Translations under genes and position numbers: made by a program
The notes under the pieces: model-generated
The model's database searches: none
Told to the model about the DNA's origin: nothing
The model's input: the letters and a program-made list of their open reading frames with translations, nothing else
From: Streptomyces sp. CC208A
GTDB taxonomy: Bacteria > Actinomycetota > Actinomycetes > Streptomycetales > Streptomycetaceae
Length of the DNA stretch: 64,000 bases
Assembly: GCF_030010625.1 (NCBI RefSeq)
Contig: NZ_JASCXN010000005.1
Span: 124,001 to 188,000 of the forward strand
Reading direction: 5' to 3'
Shown: positions 1 through 8,003 of the stretch, one piece after another
Numbering within the stretch: position 1 is the first letter of the stretch
Layout of the letters: each line of letters begins with the position of its first letter

Positions 1-861
1 TTCGTCCGCGACGCCGCCGACGTCAAGGACGTCCACAAGGTGATGGACGAGGAGGGCCGCCGGGTCCCGGTCATCGCCAAGGTCGAGAAGCCGCAGGCCG
101 TCGAGAACATGGCCGAGGTCGTCGCCGCCTTCGACGCCGTCATGGTCGCCCGCGGCGACCTCGCCGTCGAGTACCCCCTTGAGCGGGTCCCGATGGTGCA
201 GAAGCGCCTCGTCGAGATGTGCCGCCGCAACGCCAAGCCGGTCATCGTCGCCACCCAGATGATGGAGTCGATGATCACCAACTCCCGTCCGACCCGCGCC
301 GAGGCGAGCGACGTCGCCAACGCGATCCTGGACGGCGCGGACGCGGTCATGCTCTCCGCCGAGTCGAGCGTGGGCGCCTACCCGATCGAGACCGTCAAGA
401 CGATGTCGAAGATCGTCGCCGCGGCCGAGGAGGAGCTGCTCTCCAAGGGCCTCCAGCCCCTGGTCCCCGGCAAGAAGCCGCGCACCCAGGGCGGCTCCGT
501 CGCCCGCGCGGCCTGCGAGATCGCCGACTTCCTCGGCGGCAAGACGCTGATCGCCTTCACCCAGTCCGGCGACACGGCCCGCCGCCTCTCCCGCTACCGG
601 GCGCAGCAGCCGATCCTGGCCTTCACGACGGACGAGAACACCCGCAACCAGCTCACCCTGAGCTGGGGCGTCGAGTCCTTCCTCGTCCCCTTCGTCGACA
701 ACACCGACGCCATGGTCGACCTCGTCGACGCCGAGCTCCTGAAGCTCCAGCGCTACAACGCCGGCGACACCATGATCATCACCGCCGGCTCGCCCCCCGG
801 CGTCCCCGGCACCACCAACATGGTCCGCGTCCACCACCTGGGCGGCGGCGAGCGCGACTGA
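1..861 (+). CDS. pyk: Pyruvate kinase, C-terminal part (5' end outside window)
   Basis: The reading frame is open from base 1 and ends at TGA 859-861, so 286 residues of the C-terminal part are present. The enzyme makes pyruvate and ATP from phosphoenolpyruvate and ADP in the cytosol, the last step of glycolysis. Visible signatures are the EKPQAVEN segment of the barrel, [10 protein letters not shown], the active-site helix ATQMMESMI followed by [19 protein letters not shown], and the C-terminal allosteric domain ending in the [15 protein letters not shown] nucleotide-binding loop typical of bacterial type II enzymes. An internal ATG at base 40 is not the true start, because conserved barrel sequence precedes it in frame. 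A strong hairpin follows 35 bases downstream. The identity is certain; only the N-terminal part is missing. Confidence 0.97.
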   Translation, partial: FVRDAADVKDVHKVMDEEGRRVPVIAKVEKPQAVENMAEVVAAFDAVMVARGDLAVEYPLERVPMVQKRLVEMCRRNAKPVIVATQMMESMITNSRPTRAEASDVANAILDGADAVMLSAESSVGAYPIETVKTMSKIVAAAEEELLSKGLQPLVPGKKPRTQGGSVARAACEIADFLGGKTLIAFTQSGDTARRLSRYRAQQPILAFTTDENTRNQLTLSWGVESFLVPFVDNTDAMVDLVDAELLKLQRYNAGDTMIITAGSPPGVPGTTNMVRVHHLGGGERD

Positions 862-895
862 CGCGCCGCACGGCCATCCGGCCAGAAGGCCATGA

Positions 896-931
896 CGAAG
901 CCCCCGTCCGATCCGTCGGACGGGGGCTTCG
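896..931. terminator. Bidirectional terminator between convergent pyk and the membrane cassette
   Basis: A perfect 16-bp stem (CGAAGCCCCCGTCCGA and its complement) closes on a TCCG tetraloop. It lies 35 bases after the pyk stop and 33 bases from the stop of the minus-strand gene, so it can end transcripts from both sides. No long T-tract is present, as is usual in Streptomyces. Confidence 0.85.
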
Positions 932-963
932 CCCTGTGCGGCTCCCGGGGTGGTACGGGGGGA

Positions 964-2382
964 TCAGCCGGGCTCGATGGTGTTGCGGAGGCCCGGGACC
1001 CTGAGGGTGCCGCCGAACTGGCCGGCCTGGATGACCGTGGCGTTCGAGAAGATGGCGAGCGGGACGTCCAGCGGGGGCGGGGTCTGCGGGGTGAACTCCA
1101 CGGGGATGATGCCGAAGAGGTTGCCCTTGATCGACTCGGTGTACATGGTCACCCGGCCGCCGGTGATCGTCGAGGTGGAGCCCCTGTTCGACCGGACGTG
1201 CCCCTTGAAGCCGTCCGAGTGAACGGTCGTCTGGTGCAGGTCCTTGATGTCGACGCCGTTGTCGGCCGTGAACTTCAGGACCTTCTTGATCTGGCCGCTG
1301 GAGGTCTTCACCTCCACGATGCCGTGGTACTTCAGGCCCTTGAGGGTGAGCAGCGTGGTGTCCAGGCGCCACGGCTCGTCCGGAAGCAGCGGGATACCCG
1401 GCTCCAGCTCTGCGGCGGCGAGGGCGGCCGGGTCCGGCTCGGGGCAGGGGAAGCGGGGCTTGGCGCCGTCGGGTATGTCGGTGTCCTGCTTGGCCTCCAG
1501 GCCCTGGGCACTCTCGGGCAGTTCCTCGACCTCGGCGCCGGCCTGCTCCGCGGCCTTCTCGATGGCGGCCTTGGTCTTGGCGGCGGCGGGCGACAGCTTC
1601 TCCGTCGCGGTCTCCGCCGTGTCCTTCGCCGTGTCCTGCGTCGGTTCGGAGGGCTTCTCGGCGGACGTCTCCTCCGTGGCCGGGGCGTCGTCCGTCGTGG
1701 CCGCCTTCTGCTGCGGGGCGGCCGTCGTCGCCGACGGGGTCGGGGTCGCGGACTCCGTCGTGGGGGCGGCCGTGGGCTCCTGCTGCGGGGCAAGCCCGTT
1801 GAAGAAGTCCGTGAGGGCGTCGCCGACACCCAGCGGATCGAGCGGGTTGACCGACTTCGTGGGCGTGGGCGTGGCCGTCGGCGCGGCCTCTTCCTCGGCC
1901 GCCACCTCCTGCGCCCCGCCCTGGGCGGACGCGGTGGCCGTCGGCTCCGGGTCCGGCGTCGCCGTGGCCGTGGGCGCGGCGGTTCCGGACGGGGTGGCCG
2001 TCGGCTCCCCGGTCGGCTCGGCCGGCTCGGTCGGCTTGGACGACTCCGTCGGCTCGGACGGTCCGGCCGAGCCGGTGGCCGTCGCCGTCGGCTCCGGCTT
2101 CGCGGTCTCGGTGGCCTTCGCCGGGGGCGTGGCCGTCGTCTCCTCCGCCACCGGCTCGTCGGAGCGGGTCACACAGGGGCCGGGGGCGAAGGGGATGTCC
2201 TTCTCGTCGGCCAGCGCGGGGTTGGGCGCGAGGCCCATGCCCACGAACACCGCGGTCGGCATGGCGGCGAGCGCCATCGCCTTGCCCGCGGGGCCCTGAA
2301 TCCTGTTCAGCAGCGTCTTGCGAGGGGCCGCGTGGCGCGGCCCGCTCCTCCCGAGGCCCTGCTGGGTCTCGTCACCCCGCAC
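964..2382 (-). CDS. Secreted protein with long low-complexity linker, third gene of DUF6230/DUF6114 cassette
   Basis: A 472-residue protein is read from GTG 2382-2380, which sits 4 bases after GGAGGAA and overlaps the stop of the upstream gene by 11 bases, so the two are translationally coupled. The N-terminus has a basic stretch, then a hydrophobic segment ending in LAPNPALA, which resembles a signal peptide cut near residue 45. Residues about 60-300 are Ala/Thr/Pro/Glu/Ser repeats (linker or wall-spanning region). The last 140 residues look beta-rich and end in GTLRVPGLRNTIEPG, with no anchor visible after them. The function is unknown. The linkage with the two membrane genes upstream suggests a cell-surface complex, and I infer that the C-terminal domain is displayed or binds a ligand outside the membrane. 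An ATG-less longer frame upstream to 2580 is Arg/Pro-rich noise and was not used. Confidence 0.8.
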   Translation of the reverse strand: MRGDETQQGLGRSGPRHAAPRKTLLNRIQGPAGKAMALAAMPTAVFVGMGLAPNPALADEKDIPFAPGPCVTRSDEPVAEETTATPPAKATETAKPEPTATATGSAGPSEPTESSKPTEPAEPTGEPTATPSGTAAPTATATPDPEPTATASAQGGAQEVAAEEEAAPTATPTPTKSVNPLDPLGVGDALTDFFNGLAPQQEPTAAPTTESATPTPSATTAAPQQKAATTDDAPATEETSAEKPSEPTQDTAKDTAETATEKLSPAAAKTKAAIEKAAEQAGAEVEELPESAQGLEAKQDTDIPDGAKPRFPCPEPDPAALAAAELEPGIPLLPDEPWRLDTTLLTLKGLKYHGIVEVKTSSGQIKKVLKFTADNGVDIKDLHQTTVHSDGFKGHVRSNRGSTSTITGGRVTMYTESIKGNLFGIIPVEFTPQTPPPLDVPLAIFSNATVIQAGQFGGTLRVPGLRNTIEPG

Positions 2383-2938
2383 TGTTCCTCCCGCCGTTGG
2401 CGTCGCTCGTCGTTTCGGTCGCCGGTACGGCCCGGGTCTCGGCCTCGGAGGCGTACACGGCCTCCTCGAAGCCCTCCGGCTCGCCGTCGTACTCCGCCTC
2501 CGCGGGCATCGCCTCGGTCCTCTCGGCCTCCCCGGTCTCCTCCGCTTCGGGCGCGGGCGCCCAGGAGGCCGACATGGCACCGCCGATGAGGGCGAAGAGG
2601 AAGCCGACGACCAGTCCGCCGAAGTTCGACACGGGGATGGACACGAGGGCCAGGACGATCGCCGCGACGCCCGCGAAGACCCGGACGATGGGCTGGAACC
2701 ACATCGTCAGGCCGAGGGTGATGAGCAGGACGCCGATGACCAGCGCGCTCATCCCGGCGGTCGTCTTCATGGCGAGGGTGATGTTGCCGAGCCGCATGTC
2801 CCCGTACGGGAGATAGGCGATCGGTACACCGCCGATCATGGTGAACAGTCCCGCCCAGAAGGGCCGGGTCTGCCGCCAGACCTTGAACCGGTTCTCCTTC
2901 TTGGGGACTTCGCGGGAGGCGAGGGTCTCGGCGCTCAT
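2372..2938 (-). CDS. DUF6114-like four-helix membrane protein
   Basis: This 188-residue protein starts at ATG 2938. After a polar N-terminus containing VPKKENRFKVWRQTRPFW it has four hydrophobic segments: about residues 29-46 (WAGLFTMIGGVPIAYLP), 65-82 (ALVIGVLLITLGLTMWF), 87-105 and 108-127 (GGLVVGFLFALIGGAMSA). The C-terminal 60 residues are acidic and presumably cytoplasmic. The arrangement fits the DUF6114 family that accompanies DUF6230 proteins in Streptomyces; this assignment is from memory of the family and not from a search. It is the middle gene of a three-gene unit and its stop overlaps the start of the next gene. No enzymatic motif is visible. It may be a membrane partner or scaffold for the two exported proteins beside it. 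Confidence 0.8.
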   Translation of the reverse strand: MSAETLASREVPKKENRFKVWRQTRPFWAGLFTMIGGVPIAYLPYGDMRLGNITLAMKTTAGMSALVIGVLLITLGLTMWFQPIVRVFAGVAAIVLALVSIPVSNFGGLVVGFLFALIGGAMSASWAPAPEAEETGEAERTEAMPAEAEYDGEPEGFEEAVYASEAETRAVPATETTSDANGGRNSAG

Positions 2939-3006
2939 GGAAACAGCTCCCTGGAAGCGGTCTTGCTGAGAAAGGTGGAGAGAGGCCGGGGACGGCCCCC
3001 GGTGCG

Positions 3007-3034
3007 GGTGCGGGCCGTCGGAACGGCCCGCACC
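3007..3034 (-). terminator. Intercistronic hairpin between DUF6230-like and DUF6114-like genes
   Basis: A 12-bp perfect stem closes on a CGGA tetraloop, starting 12 bases after the stop of the DUF6230-like gene and about 70 bases before the next ATG. It lacks a T-tract. It could reduce transcription of the distal genes (partial terminator) or protect the 3' end of the first cistron so that the first protein is made in excess. Confidence 0.6.
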
Positions 3035-3046
3035 CTGAAGGACTGG

Positions 3047-3718
3047 TCAGTCCTTGAAGCACTCCGCCGAGGTGCCCCGGTGCAGGGACAGGCTCAGGTT
3101 GGGGAGCTTGAAGGTCGCGGCGGTGGTGGCCCACGCCTTCTGCTGGACGCCGGTGAGCTTGGCCTTCTCGGCACGCTGCGCGAAGCCGTGCGGGTTGGCC
3201 TTGGTGTTGGGCTGGATGCCCGGACGGCCCGGCATGGGGTTGCCCGCGGCGTCCTTGTCGGCGGAGCCCGCCGCGACGCCGATGTCGATGTTGCCGAACT
3301 CGGCGTCGGCCTTCAGCGCGGAGACGTCGAGGTAGATGTCCTCGGCGTACACCGGCTTGCCGCTCTCGGTGCCCGCGTTCAGCTGGAGCGTCACGTCACC
3401 GATGAACGGGACCTTGGGCGTGACCACCGACTGGCACATCTTGGTGATCCAGGCCTTGTCGAAGCCCGAGACGGCGACCGGGGTGGCGAACGCCTCGCCC
3501 TCCAGGGTCTTGCCGGAGGCGACGCTGCCGTACTGGACGAAGCCCTCACCGACGAGGCTTTCGGCCTTAACCTTGAACTCCTGGCCGGAGATGCTGAAGG
3601 ACGCGGCGAGCGCGCCCTGGGCCAGGCCGACACCGATCGCGGCCGTGGCGGCCACGCTCGGAACCATGACGACGGCGAACCGCTTCCACCTGGTCCCGCC
3701 ACGAACCTGGGACTTCAT
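3047..3718 (-). CDS. DUF6230-like exported protein, first gene of the cassette
   Basis: The 223-residue protein starts at ATG 3718, preceded by a good GGAGG ribosome site 6 bases upstream. The N-terminus is basic (KSQVRGGTRWKRF) and is followed by a hydrophobic stretch of about 20 residues ending in AQGALAASFSISG, so it is either a signal peptide or a signal anchor. The rest alternates short polar and hydrophobic strands, with two cysteines (in KMCQSVV and the C-terminal SAECFKD). Genes of this type were often labelled cholesterol esterase in Streptomyces genomes, but I see no GxSxG serine-hydrolase motif and consider that name unsupported. It is the promoter-proximal gene of the cassette and lies downstream of a 600-bp leader rich in palindromes, which implies controlled expression. 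Confidence 0.8.
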   Translation of the reverse strand: MKSQVRGGTRWKRFAVVMVPSVAATAAIGVGLAQGALAASFSISGQEFKVKAESLVGEGFVQYGSVASGKTLEGEAFATPVAVSGFDKAWITKMCQSVVTPKVPFIGDVTLQLNAGTESGKPVYAEDIYLDVSALKADAEFGNIDIGVAAGSADKDAAGNPMPGRPGIQPNTKANPHGFAQRAEKAKLTGVQQKAWATTAATFKLPNLSLSLHRGTSAECFKD

Positions 3719-4075
3719 GAGAATCCTCCTTCTCGGACGTACATCTCCAAGAAGGGCCCGGGGCCCGTCCTGGGATGGGAGAAGAGCTACGTCCTCGGGA
3801 AGGAGAGCGCCGAGGCATCGGGTGGCGCGACGCGCGTCCGAATCACCGGCGATCACCCCCGAGCGACAACCATGTGCCGCGCGTGCGCACGGCCCGGTGG
3901 ACAGGTCCCGCCCGGTGGGAGCGGGAACCCCCCTGTCCGATCGACCGGCCGCCTGTGGCGCCGGTCCGCCCGGTGGGGACCCGCGCCGCGCAGCCCTGGC
4001 GGTTGGCCGGGGCGTGCGGTGCGGACCGAGCGTGGCCGATCGTGGTCCATTCCCGGCGCCCGCACAAGGGGTTCA

Positions 4076-4089
4076 TTACTCACTAGTAA
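4076..4089. promoter_or_regulatory. Inverted repeat TTACT-N4-AGTAA
   Basis: TTACT (4076-4080) and its complement AGTAA (4085-4089) flank CACT. The same half-site occurs at 4206-4218 and at the ends of the icmA palindrome at 8004-8027. It has the form of an operator for a dimeric TetR-like repressor; the regulator is unknown. Confidence 0.5.
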
Positions 4090-4205
4090 CGGGTGCGTGA
4101 CCGCGCCATGGCGCGATGCCGCCGACCGGGCACGCAGGGTGGAGGGGCGCGGTGCGGAAAATCCGCTTATAGGAAGGTGAACCCGGACAGAACCACGGGT
4201 TCGAT

Positions 4206-4218
4206 TTACTGCAAGTAA
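4206..4218. promoter_or_regulatory. Inverted repeat TTACT-N3-AGTAA
   Basis: TTACT (4206-4210) and AGTAA (4214-4218) flank GCA. This is the second copy of the half-site pair found 130 bp away at 4076-4089. The repetition of both half-sites in one non-coding stretch of a GC-rich genome argues against chance. Confidence 0.5.
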
Positions 4219-4220
4219 CA

Positions 4221-4258
4221 GCGGCCGCGATTACCAAGATTTGGTAAAGCGCGGCCGC
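4221..4258. terminator. Long hairpin, terminator of thioredoxin-like gene or operator
   Basis: GCGGCCGCGATTACCAA (4221-4237) pairs with the facing arm 4241-4258 around a GAT loop, with only one bulge or mismatch. The core TTACCAA/TTGGTAA is perfect. It begins 65 bases after the stop of the minus-strand thioredoxin-like gene, so a terminator is the simplest reading. The AT-rich symmetrical core beside the TTACT palindrome leaves an operator possible. Confidence 0.55.
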
Positions 4259-4322
4259 CGGTTGTCACTGTGTCGCCAAATCGTCGAGCGATCCGGCACC
4301 TTGCCGAAAGGTGAGCAAACGC

Positions 4323-5300
4323 TCAGAACAGCACGCGTGCCAGCGCCTGCCGGCCCGCCGTCACCCGCGGGTCCTCGGGGCCGATCACCTCGAACAGCTC
4401 CAGGAGCCGGAGCCGCGCCTTGTCCCGGTCCTCGCCGACGGCCCGGCGCACGGTCTCCACGAGGCGTCCGAAGGCGTCCTGCACGTGACCGCCCACCAGG
4501 TCCAGGTCGGCGGCGGCGATCTGGGCGTCGACGTCCGCCGGGTCGTCCGCCGCGCGCTTCCGCACCGCCTGCGGGTCCATGCCCTGCACCCGGCTCAGGA
4601 GCTCGGCCTGGGCGAGGCCCAGCTTGGCCTCGGGGTGCTCGGGGTCGTCCGCGAGGACGTTCTTGTACGCCTGCACCGCGCCGGCCAGGTCGCCCGCGTC
4701 CAGCGCGGACATGGCCGCCTCCAGGAGGGCGTCGTACGGGCCGGCCGGGCGCGCGGCGGGCGCGGCGCCCTCCGCACCGGCCTCCGCGCCGGCGTCCACG
4801 GCGAGGCCGGTCAGGCCGAAGCGCTCCTCGCCGATCTGGATCAGCTGGTCGAGGGTCTGCCGGATCTGCGCCTCCGGCACCGCGCCCTGGAAGAGGGGCA
4901 GCGCCTGACCGGCGACGACCGCGAAAACGGCCGGAATTCCCTGGATGCCGAACTGCTGCATCAGCATCTGGTTGGCGTCGACGTCGATCTTCGCGAGCAG
5001 GAAGCGGCCGTTGTACTCCACGGCCAGCCGCTCCAGGAGCGGGCCCAGCTGCTTGCAGGGCTCGCACCACTCGGCCCAGAAGTCGAGGACGACCGGGACC
5101 TCGGCGGAGCGCTGGAGCACATCGCGCTCGAAGCCCGCCTCGTCGACGTCGATCACGAGGGCGGAGGGCGGCACCGCCGCGGTCCCGCCGTGGCGGGCGG
5201 CCTCGGCGCGCGCCTGCTCCGCCTTCGCCTTGGCCTCTCCGGCCGCCTTCACCGCGGCGAGGTCGACGACGCCGCTCATGGACATGTTTCGGGGCTGCAT
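4323..5300 (-). CDS. Thioredoxin-domain protein with C-terminal TPR region (CnoX/YbbN type)
   Basis: The 325-residue protein begins at ATG 5300, 8 bases after GGAGGA; an in-frame ATG at residue 6 is an alternative. Residues about 45-155 form a thioredoxin fold with the redox motif WCEPCKQLGP and the cis-proline loop GIPAVFAV. After an Ala-rich linker the C-terminal 140 residues contain helical repeats (AMSALDAGDLAGAVQAYK, HPEAKLGLAQAEL) of tetratricopeptide type. This architecture matches the YbbN/CnoX family, which binds oxidised or unfolded client proteins; whether this CxxC is redox-active is not shown by sequence. No signal peptide is present, so it acts in the cytosol. It stands alone, between the palindrome-rich region and a divergently read TetR gene. 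Confidence 0.9.
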   Translation of the reverse strand: MQPRNMSMSGVVDLAAVKAAGEAKAKAEQARAEAARHGGTAAVPPSALVIDVDEAGFERDVLQRSAEVPVVLDFWAEWCEPCKQLGPLLERLAVEYNGRFLLAKIDVDANQMLMQQFGIQGIPAVFAVVAGQALPLFQGAVPEAQIRQTLDQLIQIGEERFGLTGLAVDAGAEAGAEGAAPAARPAGPYDALLEAAMSALDAGDLAGAVQAYKNVLADDPEHPEAKLGLAQAELLSRVQGMDPQAVRKRAADDPADVDAQIAAADLDLVGGHVQDAFGRLVETVRRAVGEDRDKARLRLLELFEVIGPEDPRVTAGRQALARVLF

Positions 5301-5461
5301 GAGTACATCCTCCCCCTTCCGCGCGCGGATCCGTTAAGCCATGGCCGAACAGCGCCCTCCACCGAGGGCGCCCCCTGCCCGCCGGGTCCCCACCCGGCGG
5401 TCCTGCATGGTTGTCGCTCAGGCCGCCCGGCCACCGCTCGGCGGCGGCTCGACACGCCTTT

Positions 5462-5478
5462 CGCTACGGGTCGTAGCG
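5462..5478. promoter_or_regulatory. Inverted repeat in divergent promoter region (possible TetR operator)
   Basis: CGCTACG (5462-5468) and CGTAGCG (5472-5478) are exact complements around GGT. The site lies in the 276-bp region between the minus-strand thioredoxin-like gene and the plus-strand tetR gene, 99 bp before the tetR start, so it is a candidate for autoregulation. Confidence 0.45.
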
Positions 5479-5552
5479 TAATGGTCCCGGCCCGGCCGGA
5501 GGGAGCCCCCGGCCGTGAACTGCCTCACATCGCGCGCCTCTGGCGCCGTACT

Positions 5553-5564
5553 TACCGGCGGGTA
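5553..5564. promoter_or_regulatory. TACC-N4-GGTA palindrome just before the tetR start
   Basis: TACC (5553-5556) and GGTA (5561-5564) form an inverted repeat ending 12 bases before the tetR ATG. With no ribosome site between them, the palindrome probably overlaps the promoter of a leaderless transcript, where a bound TetR protein would block its own gene. Confidence 0.4.
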
Positions 5565-5576
5565 TGGTCGTCGTCC

Positions 5577-6209
5577 ATGTGCAGCAGCGCCACCCCCCGC
5601 GGCCCCCGCACCGGGCGCCCCCGCTCCGCCGAGGCCGACGAGGCCATCCTGGAGGCGACCCGTGCGGCCCTGGTGGAGCTGGGCTGGTCCAAGCTCACCA
5701 TGGGCGACGTCGCCGGCCGGGCCGGCGTCGCCAAGACCACCCTGTACCGCCGCTGGGCCAACAAGAACGAACTGGTCGTCGACGCCGTCGCCGTCCTCTT
5801 CGACGAACTCGAACTGCCCGACCTGGGTTCCCTCCGCGCCGACATCGAGCACGTGGTCCTCCAGTTCGCCTCCCTGCTCCAGCGTCCCGAGACGAAGACG
5901 GCCCTGATGGCGGTGGTCGCCGAGTCGACCCGCGACGAGCCGCTGCGGGAGCGGATCCGCGGCTCCATCGTGGACCGCCAGAAGCGGCTCGTCCTCGACG
6001 GCCGGCGGCGGGCGCAGGAGCGTGGTGAACTCCCGGCGGAGCACGACCCGGTGACCGTGGACGCCGTCGACGACCTGATCTTCGACGTGGTCGCGGGCGC
6101 GGTCGTGCACCGCGCCCTGGTGAGCGCCGAACCGGTGGACGCGGCCTGGGTGGCGCGCCTCTCGGCCCTCCTCGTCGGCGGCCTGGGCGCGGCGGCGACC
6201 GTCGGCTGA
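5577..6209 (+). CDS. TetR/AcrR family transcriptional regulator
   Basis: A 210-residue protein is read from ATG 5577. The N-terminal DNA-binding domain contains GRPRSAEADEAILEATR, then the helix-turn-helix LTMGDVAGRAGVAKTTLYRR and NKNELVVDAV (residues about 15-65), the TetR hallmark. The C-terminal ligand domain (LLQRPETKTALMAVVAEST..., final AAWVARLSALLVGGL) resembles the TetR_C_11-type domain seen in many actinobacterial regulators. The start was chosen because conserved sequence begins 12 residues later; there is no Shine-Dalgarno sequence, which suggests a leaderless mRNA. The gene converges on icmA with a terminator between them. Its target and ligand are unknown; the palindromes upstream of its own start, and perhaps those at 4076-4218 or 8004-8027, are candidates. 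Confidence 0.93.
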   Translation: MCSSATPRGPRTGRPRSAEADEAILEATRAALVELGWSKLTMGDVAGRAGVAKTTLYRRWANKNELVVDAVAVLFDELELPDLGSLRADIEHVVLQFASLLQRPETKTALMAVVAESTRDEPLRERIRGSIVDRQKRLVLDGRRRAQERGELPAEHDPVTVDAVDDLIFDVVAGAVVHRALVSAEPVDAAWVARLSALLVGGLGAAATVG

Positions 6210-6217
6210 GCCTCCGG

Positions 6218-6270
6218 GGTACGACAGGAGGGGCGGTACGGGAATCCCGTACCGCCCCTCCTGTCGTACC
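6218..6270. terminator. Bidirectional terminator between tetR and icmA
   Basis: A 25-bp perfect stem with a three-base AAT loop lies 9 bases after the tetR stop and 25 bases from the icmA stop. It is one of the most stable hairpins in the window and serves both convergent genes. Confidence 0.92.
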
Positions 6271-6294
6271 GCGCGTGCGTATCGCGACCGGGCG

Positions 6295-7995
6295 TCAGAA
6301 ACCGGCCGACTCCACGTACACGCCCCACTCCTCGCGCAGGACGCCGCAGATCTCGCCGAGGGTGGCCTCGGCCCGTACGGCGTCGAGCATCGGCGGGATC
6401 ATGTTGGAGCCGTCGCGGGCGGCGGCCAGCATGGCGTCGAGGGAGGCGCGGACCTTCGCCTCGTCGCGCTTGCCCTTGCGCTCGCCGAGGACGCGGACCT
6501 GCTCCCACTCGACCTCGTGGCTGACCCGCAGGATCTCCAGGTCGCCGGTGACCGAGCCGTGGTGCACGTTGACGCCGACGACCCGCTTCTCGCCCTTCTC
6601 CAGGGCCTGCTGGTAGCGGAAGGCGGACTCGGCGATCTCGCCGGTGAACCAGCCGTCCTCGATGCCGCGCAGGATGCCGGAGGTGATCGGGCCGATCGGG
6701 TGCTTGCCGTCCGGGTGGGCGCGCAGGCCGCGCTCCTTGATCTGCTCGAAGATCTTCTCGGCGTCGGCCTCGATCCGGTCGGTGAGCTGCTCGACGTACC
6801 AGGAACCGCCCAGCGGGTCGGCGACGTTGGCGACGCCGGTCTCCTCCATCAGCACCTGCTGGGTGCGCAGGGCGATCTCGGCGGCCTGCTCGCTGGGGAG
6901 GGCGAGGGTCTCGTCGAGGGCGTTGGTGTGGAGGGAGTTGGTGCCGCCGAGGACGGCGGACAGGGCCTCGACCGCGGTCCGCACCACGTTGTTGTACGGC
7001 TGCTGGGCGGTGAGCGAGACGCCCGCGGTCTGGGTGTGGAAGCGGAGCCACTGCGCCTTGTCGGTCTTGGCGCCGTACACCTCCTTCATCCAGCGGGCCC
7101 AGATCCGGCGGGCGGCGCGGAACTTGGCGATCTCCTCGAAGAAGTCGAGGTGCGCGTCGAAGAAGAAGGAGAGGCCGGGGGCGAAGACGTCCACGTCGAG
7201 GCCGCGGGAGAGGCCGAGCTCGACGTAGCCGAAGCCGTCGGCGAGGGTGTACGCCAGCTCCTGCGCGGCCGTCGCCCCGGCCTCGCGGATGTGGTAGCCG
7301 GAGACGGAGAGCGGCTTGTACGCGGGGATGCCGGCCGCGCAGTGCTCCATCAGGTCGCCGATGAGGCGCAGGTGCGGCTCGGGCGGGAAGAGCCACTCCT
7401 TCTGCGCGATGTACTCCTTGAAGATGTCGGTCTGGAGCGTGCCGTTGAGGACGGCGGGGTCGACGCCCTGGCGCTCGGCGGCGACGAGGTACATGCAGAA
7501 GACGGGCACGGCGGGCCCGGAGATCGTCATCGACGTGGTGACGTCGCCGAGCGGGATGCCCTTGAAGAGGACCTCCATGTCGGCGGCGGAGTCGATGGCG
7601 ACGCCGCAGTGGCCGACCTCGCCGAGGGAGCGGGGGTCGTCGGAGTCGCGGCCCATGAGGGTGGGCATGTCGAAGGCGACCGAGAGCCCGCCGCCACCGG
7701 CGGCCAGGATCATCTTGTACCGCTCGTTGGTCTGCTCGGCGTTGCCGAAGCCGGCGAACTGGCGGATGGTCCAGGTGCGGCCCCGGTAGCCGGTGGGGTG
7801 GAGTCCCCGGGTGAAGGGGTACTCGCCGGGCCAGCCGATGCGCTCGAACCCCTCGTAGGTGTCCCCGGGCCGGGGCCCGTAGACCGGCTCGACCGGGTCC
7901 CCGGAGAGCGTGGTGAAGTCCGCGTCGCGCTTGCGGGCCTTGTCGTAACGGGCCTGCCAGCGACGGCGGCCTTCCTCGATGGCGTCAGCGTCCAT
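6295..7995 (-). CDS. icmA: Isobutyryl-CoA mutase large subunit
   Basis: The 566-residue protein starts at ATG 7995 and has the exact length of Streptomyces IcmA. It belongs to the methylmalonyl-CoA mutase barrel family but lacks the C-terminal B12 domain, which is on a separate small subunit (IcmB) in this enzyme. Two residues decide the substrate: Phe80 in RQFAGFGNAEQTN replaces the Tyr of methylmalonyl-CoA mutase, and Gln198 in IFKEYIAQKEW replaces the substrate-binding Arg. Both match the known IcmA signature. The enzyme interconverts isobutyryl-CoA and n-butyryl-CoA, linking valine breakdown to fatty acids and polyketide precursors. No icmB lies in this window. A perfect 24-bp palindrome begins 9 bases upstream of the start and probably controls the gene. 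Confidence 0.96.
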   Translation of the reverse strand: MDADAIEEGRRRWQARYDKARKRDADFTTLSGDPVEPVYGPRPGDTYEGFERIGWPGEYPFTRGLHPTGYRGRTWTIRQFAGFGNAEQTNERYKMILAAGGGGLSVAFDMPTLMGRDSDDPRSLGEVGHCGVAIDSAADMEVLFKGIPLGDVTTSMTISGPAVPVFCMYLVAAERQGVDPAVLNGTLQTDIFKEYIAQKEWLFPPEPHLRLIGDLMEHCAAGIPAYKPLSVSGYHIREAGATAAQELAYTLADGFGYVELGLSRGLDVDVFAPGLSFFFDAHLDFFEEIAKFRAARRIWARWMKEVYGAKTDKAQWLRFHTQTAGVSLTAQQPYNNVVRTAVEALSAVLGGTNSLHTNALDETLALPSEQAAEIALRTQQVLMEETGVANVADPLGGSWYVEQLTDRIEADAEKIFEQIKERGLRAHPDGKHPIGPITSGILRGIEDGWFTGEIAESAFRYQQALEKGEKRVVGVNVHHGSVTGDLEILRVSHEVEWEQVRVLGERKGKRDEAKVRASLDAMLAAARDGSNMIPPMLDAVRAEATLGEICGVLREEWGVYVESAGF

Positions 7996-8003
7996 GCCTT
8001 CGA

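Larger units (their letters stand above)
3719..4322. other. 604-bp intergenic region with three palindromes upstream of the DUF6230 cassette
   Basis: No credible coding frame lies here; the short open frames are Arg/Pro-rich in all phases. The half nearest the DUF6230-like gene is plain GC-rich DNA. The distal half (about 4070-4260) contains two TTACT...AGTAA inverted repeats and one long hairpin, listed separately. The region must hold the promoter of the minus-strand cassette and the terminator of the thioredoxin-like gene. Confidence 0.7.

Noticed and set aside
892-2589. 565-codon plus-strand frame opposite the cassette
   Set aside because: Almost only Gly/Arg/Leu, antisense of the Ala/Thr/Pro linker; typical GC shadow.
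3843-4086. Small frames in the DUF6230 upstream region
   Set aside because: All are Arg/Pro-rich, overlap each other on both strands and lack start signals.
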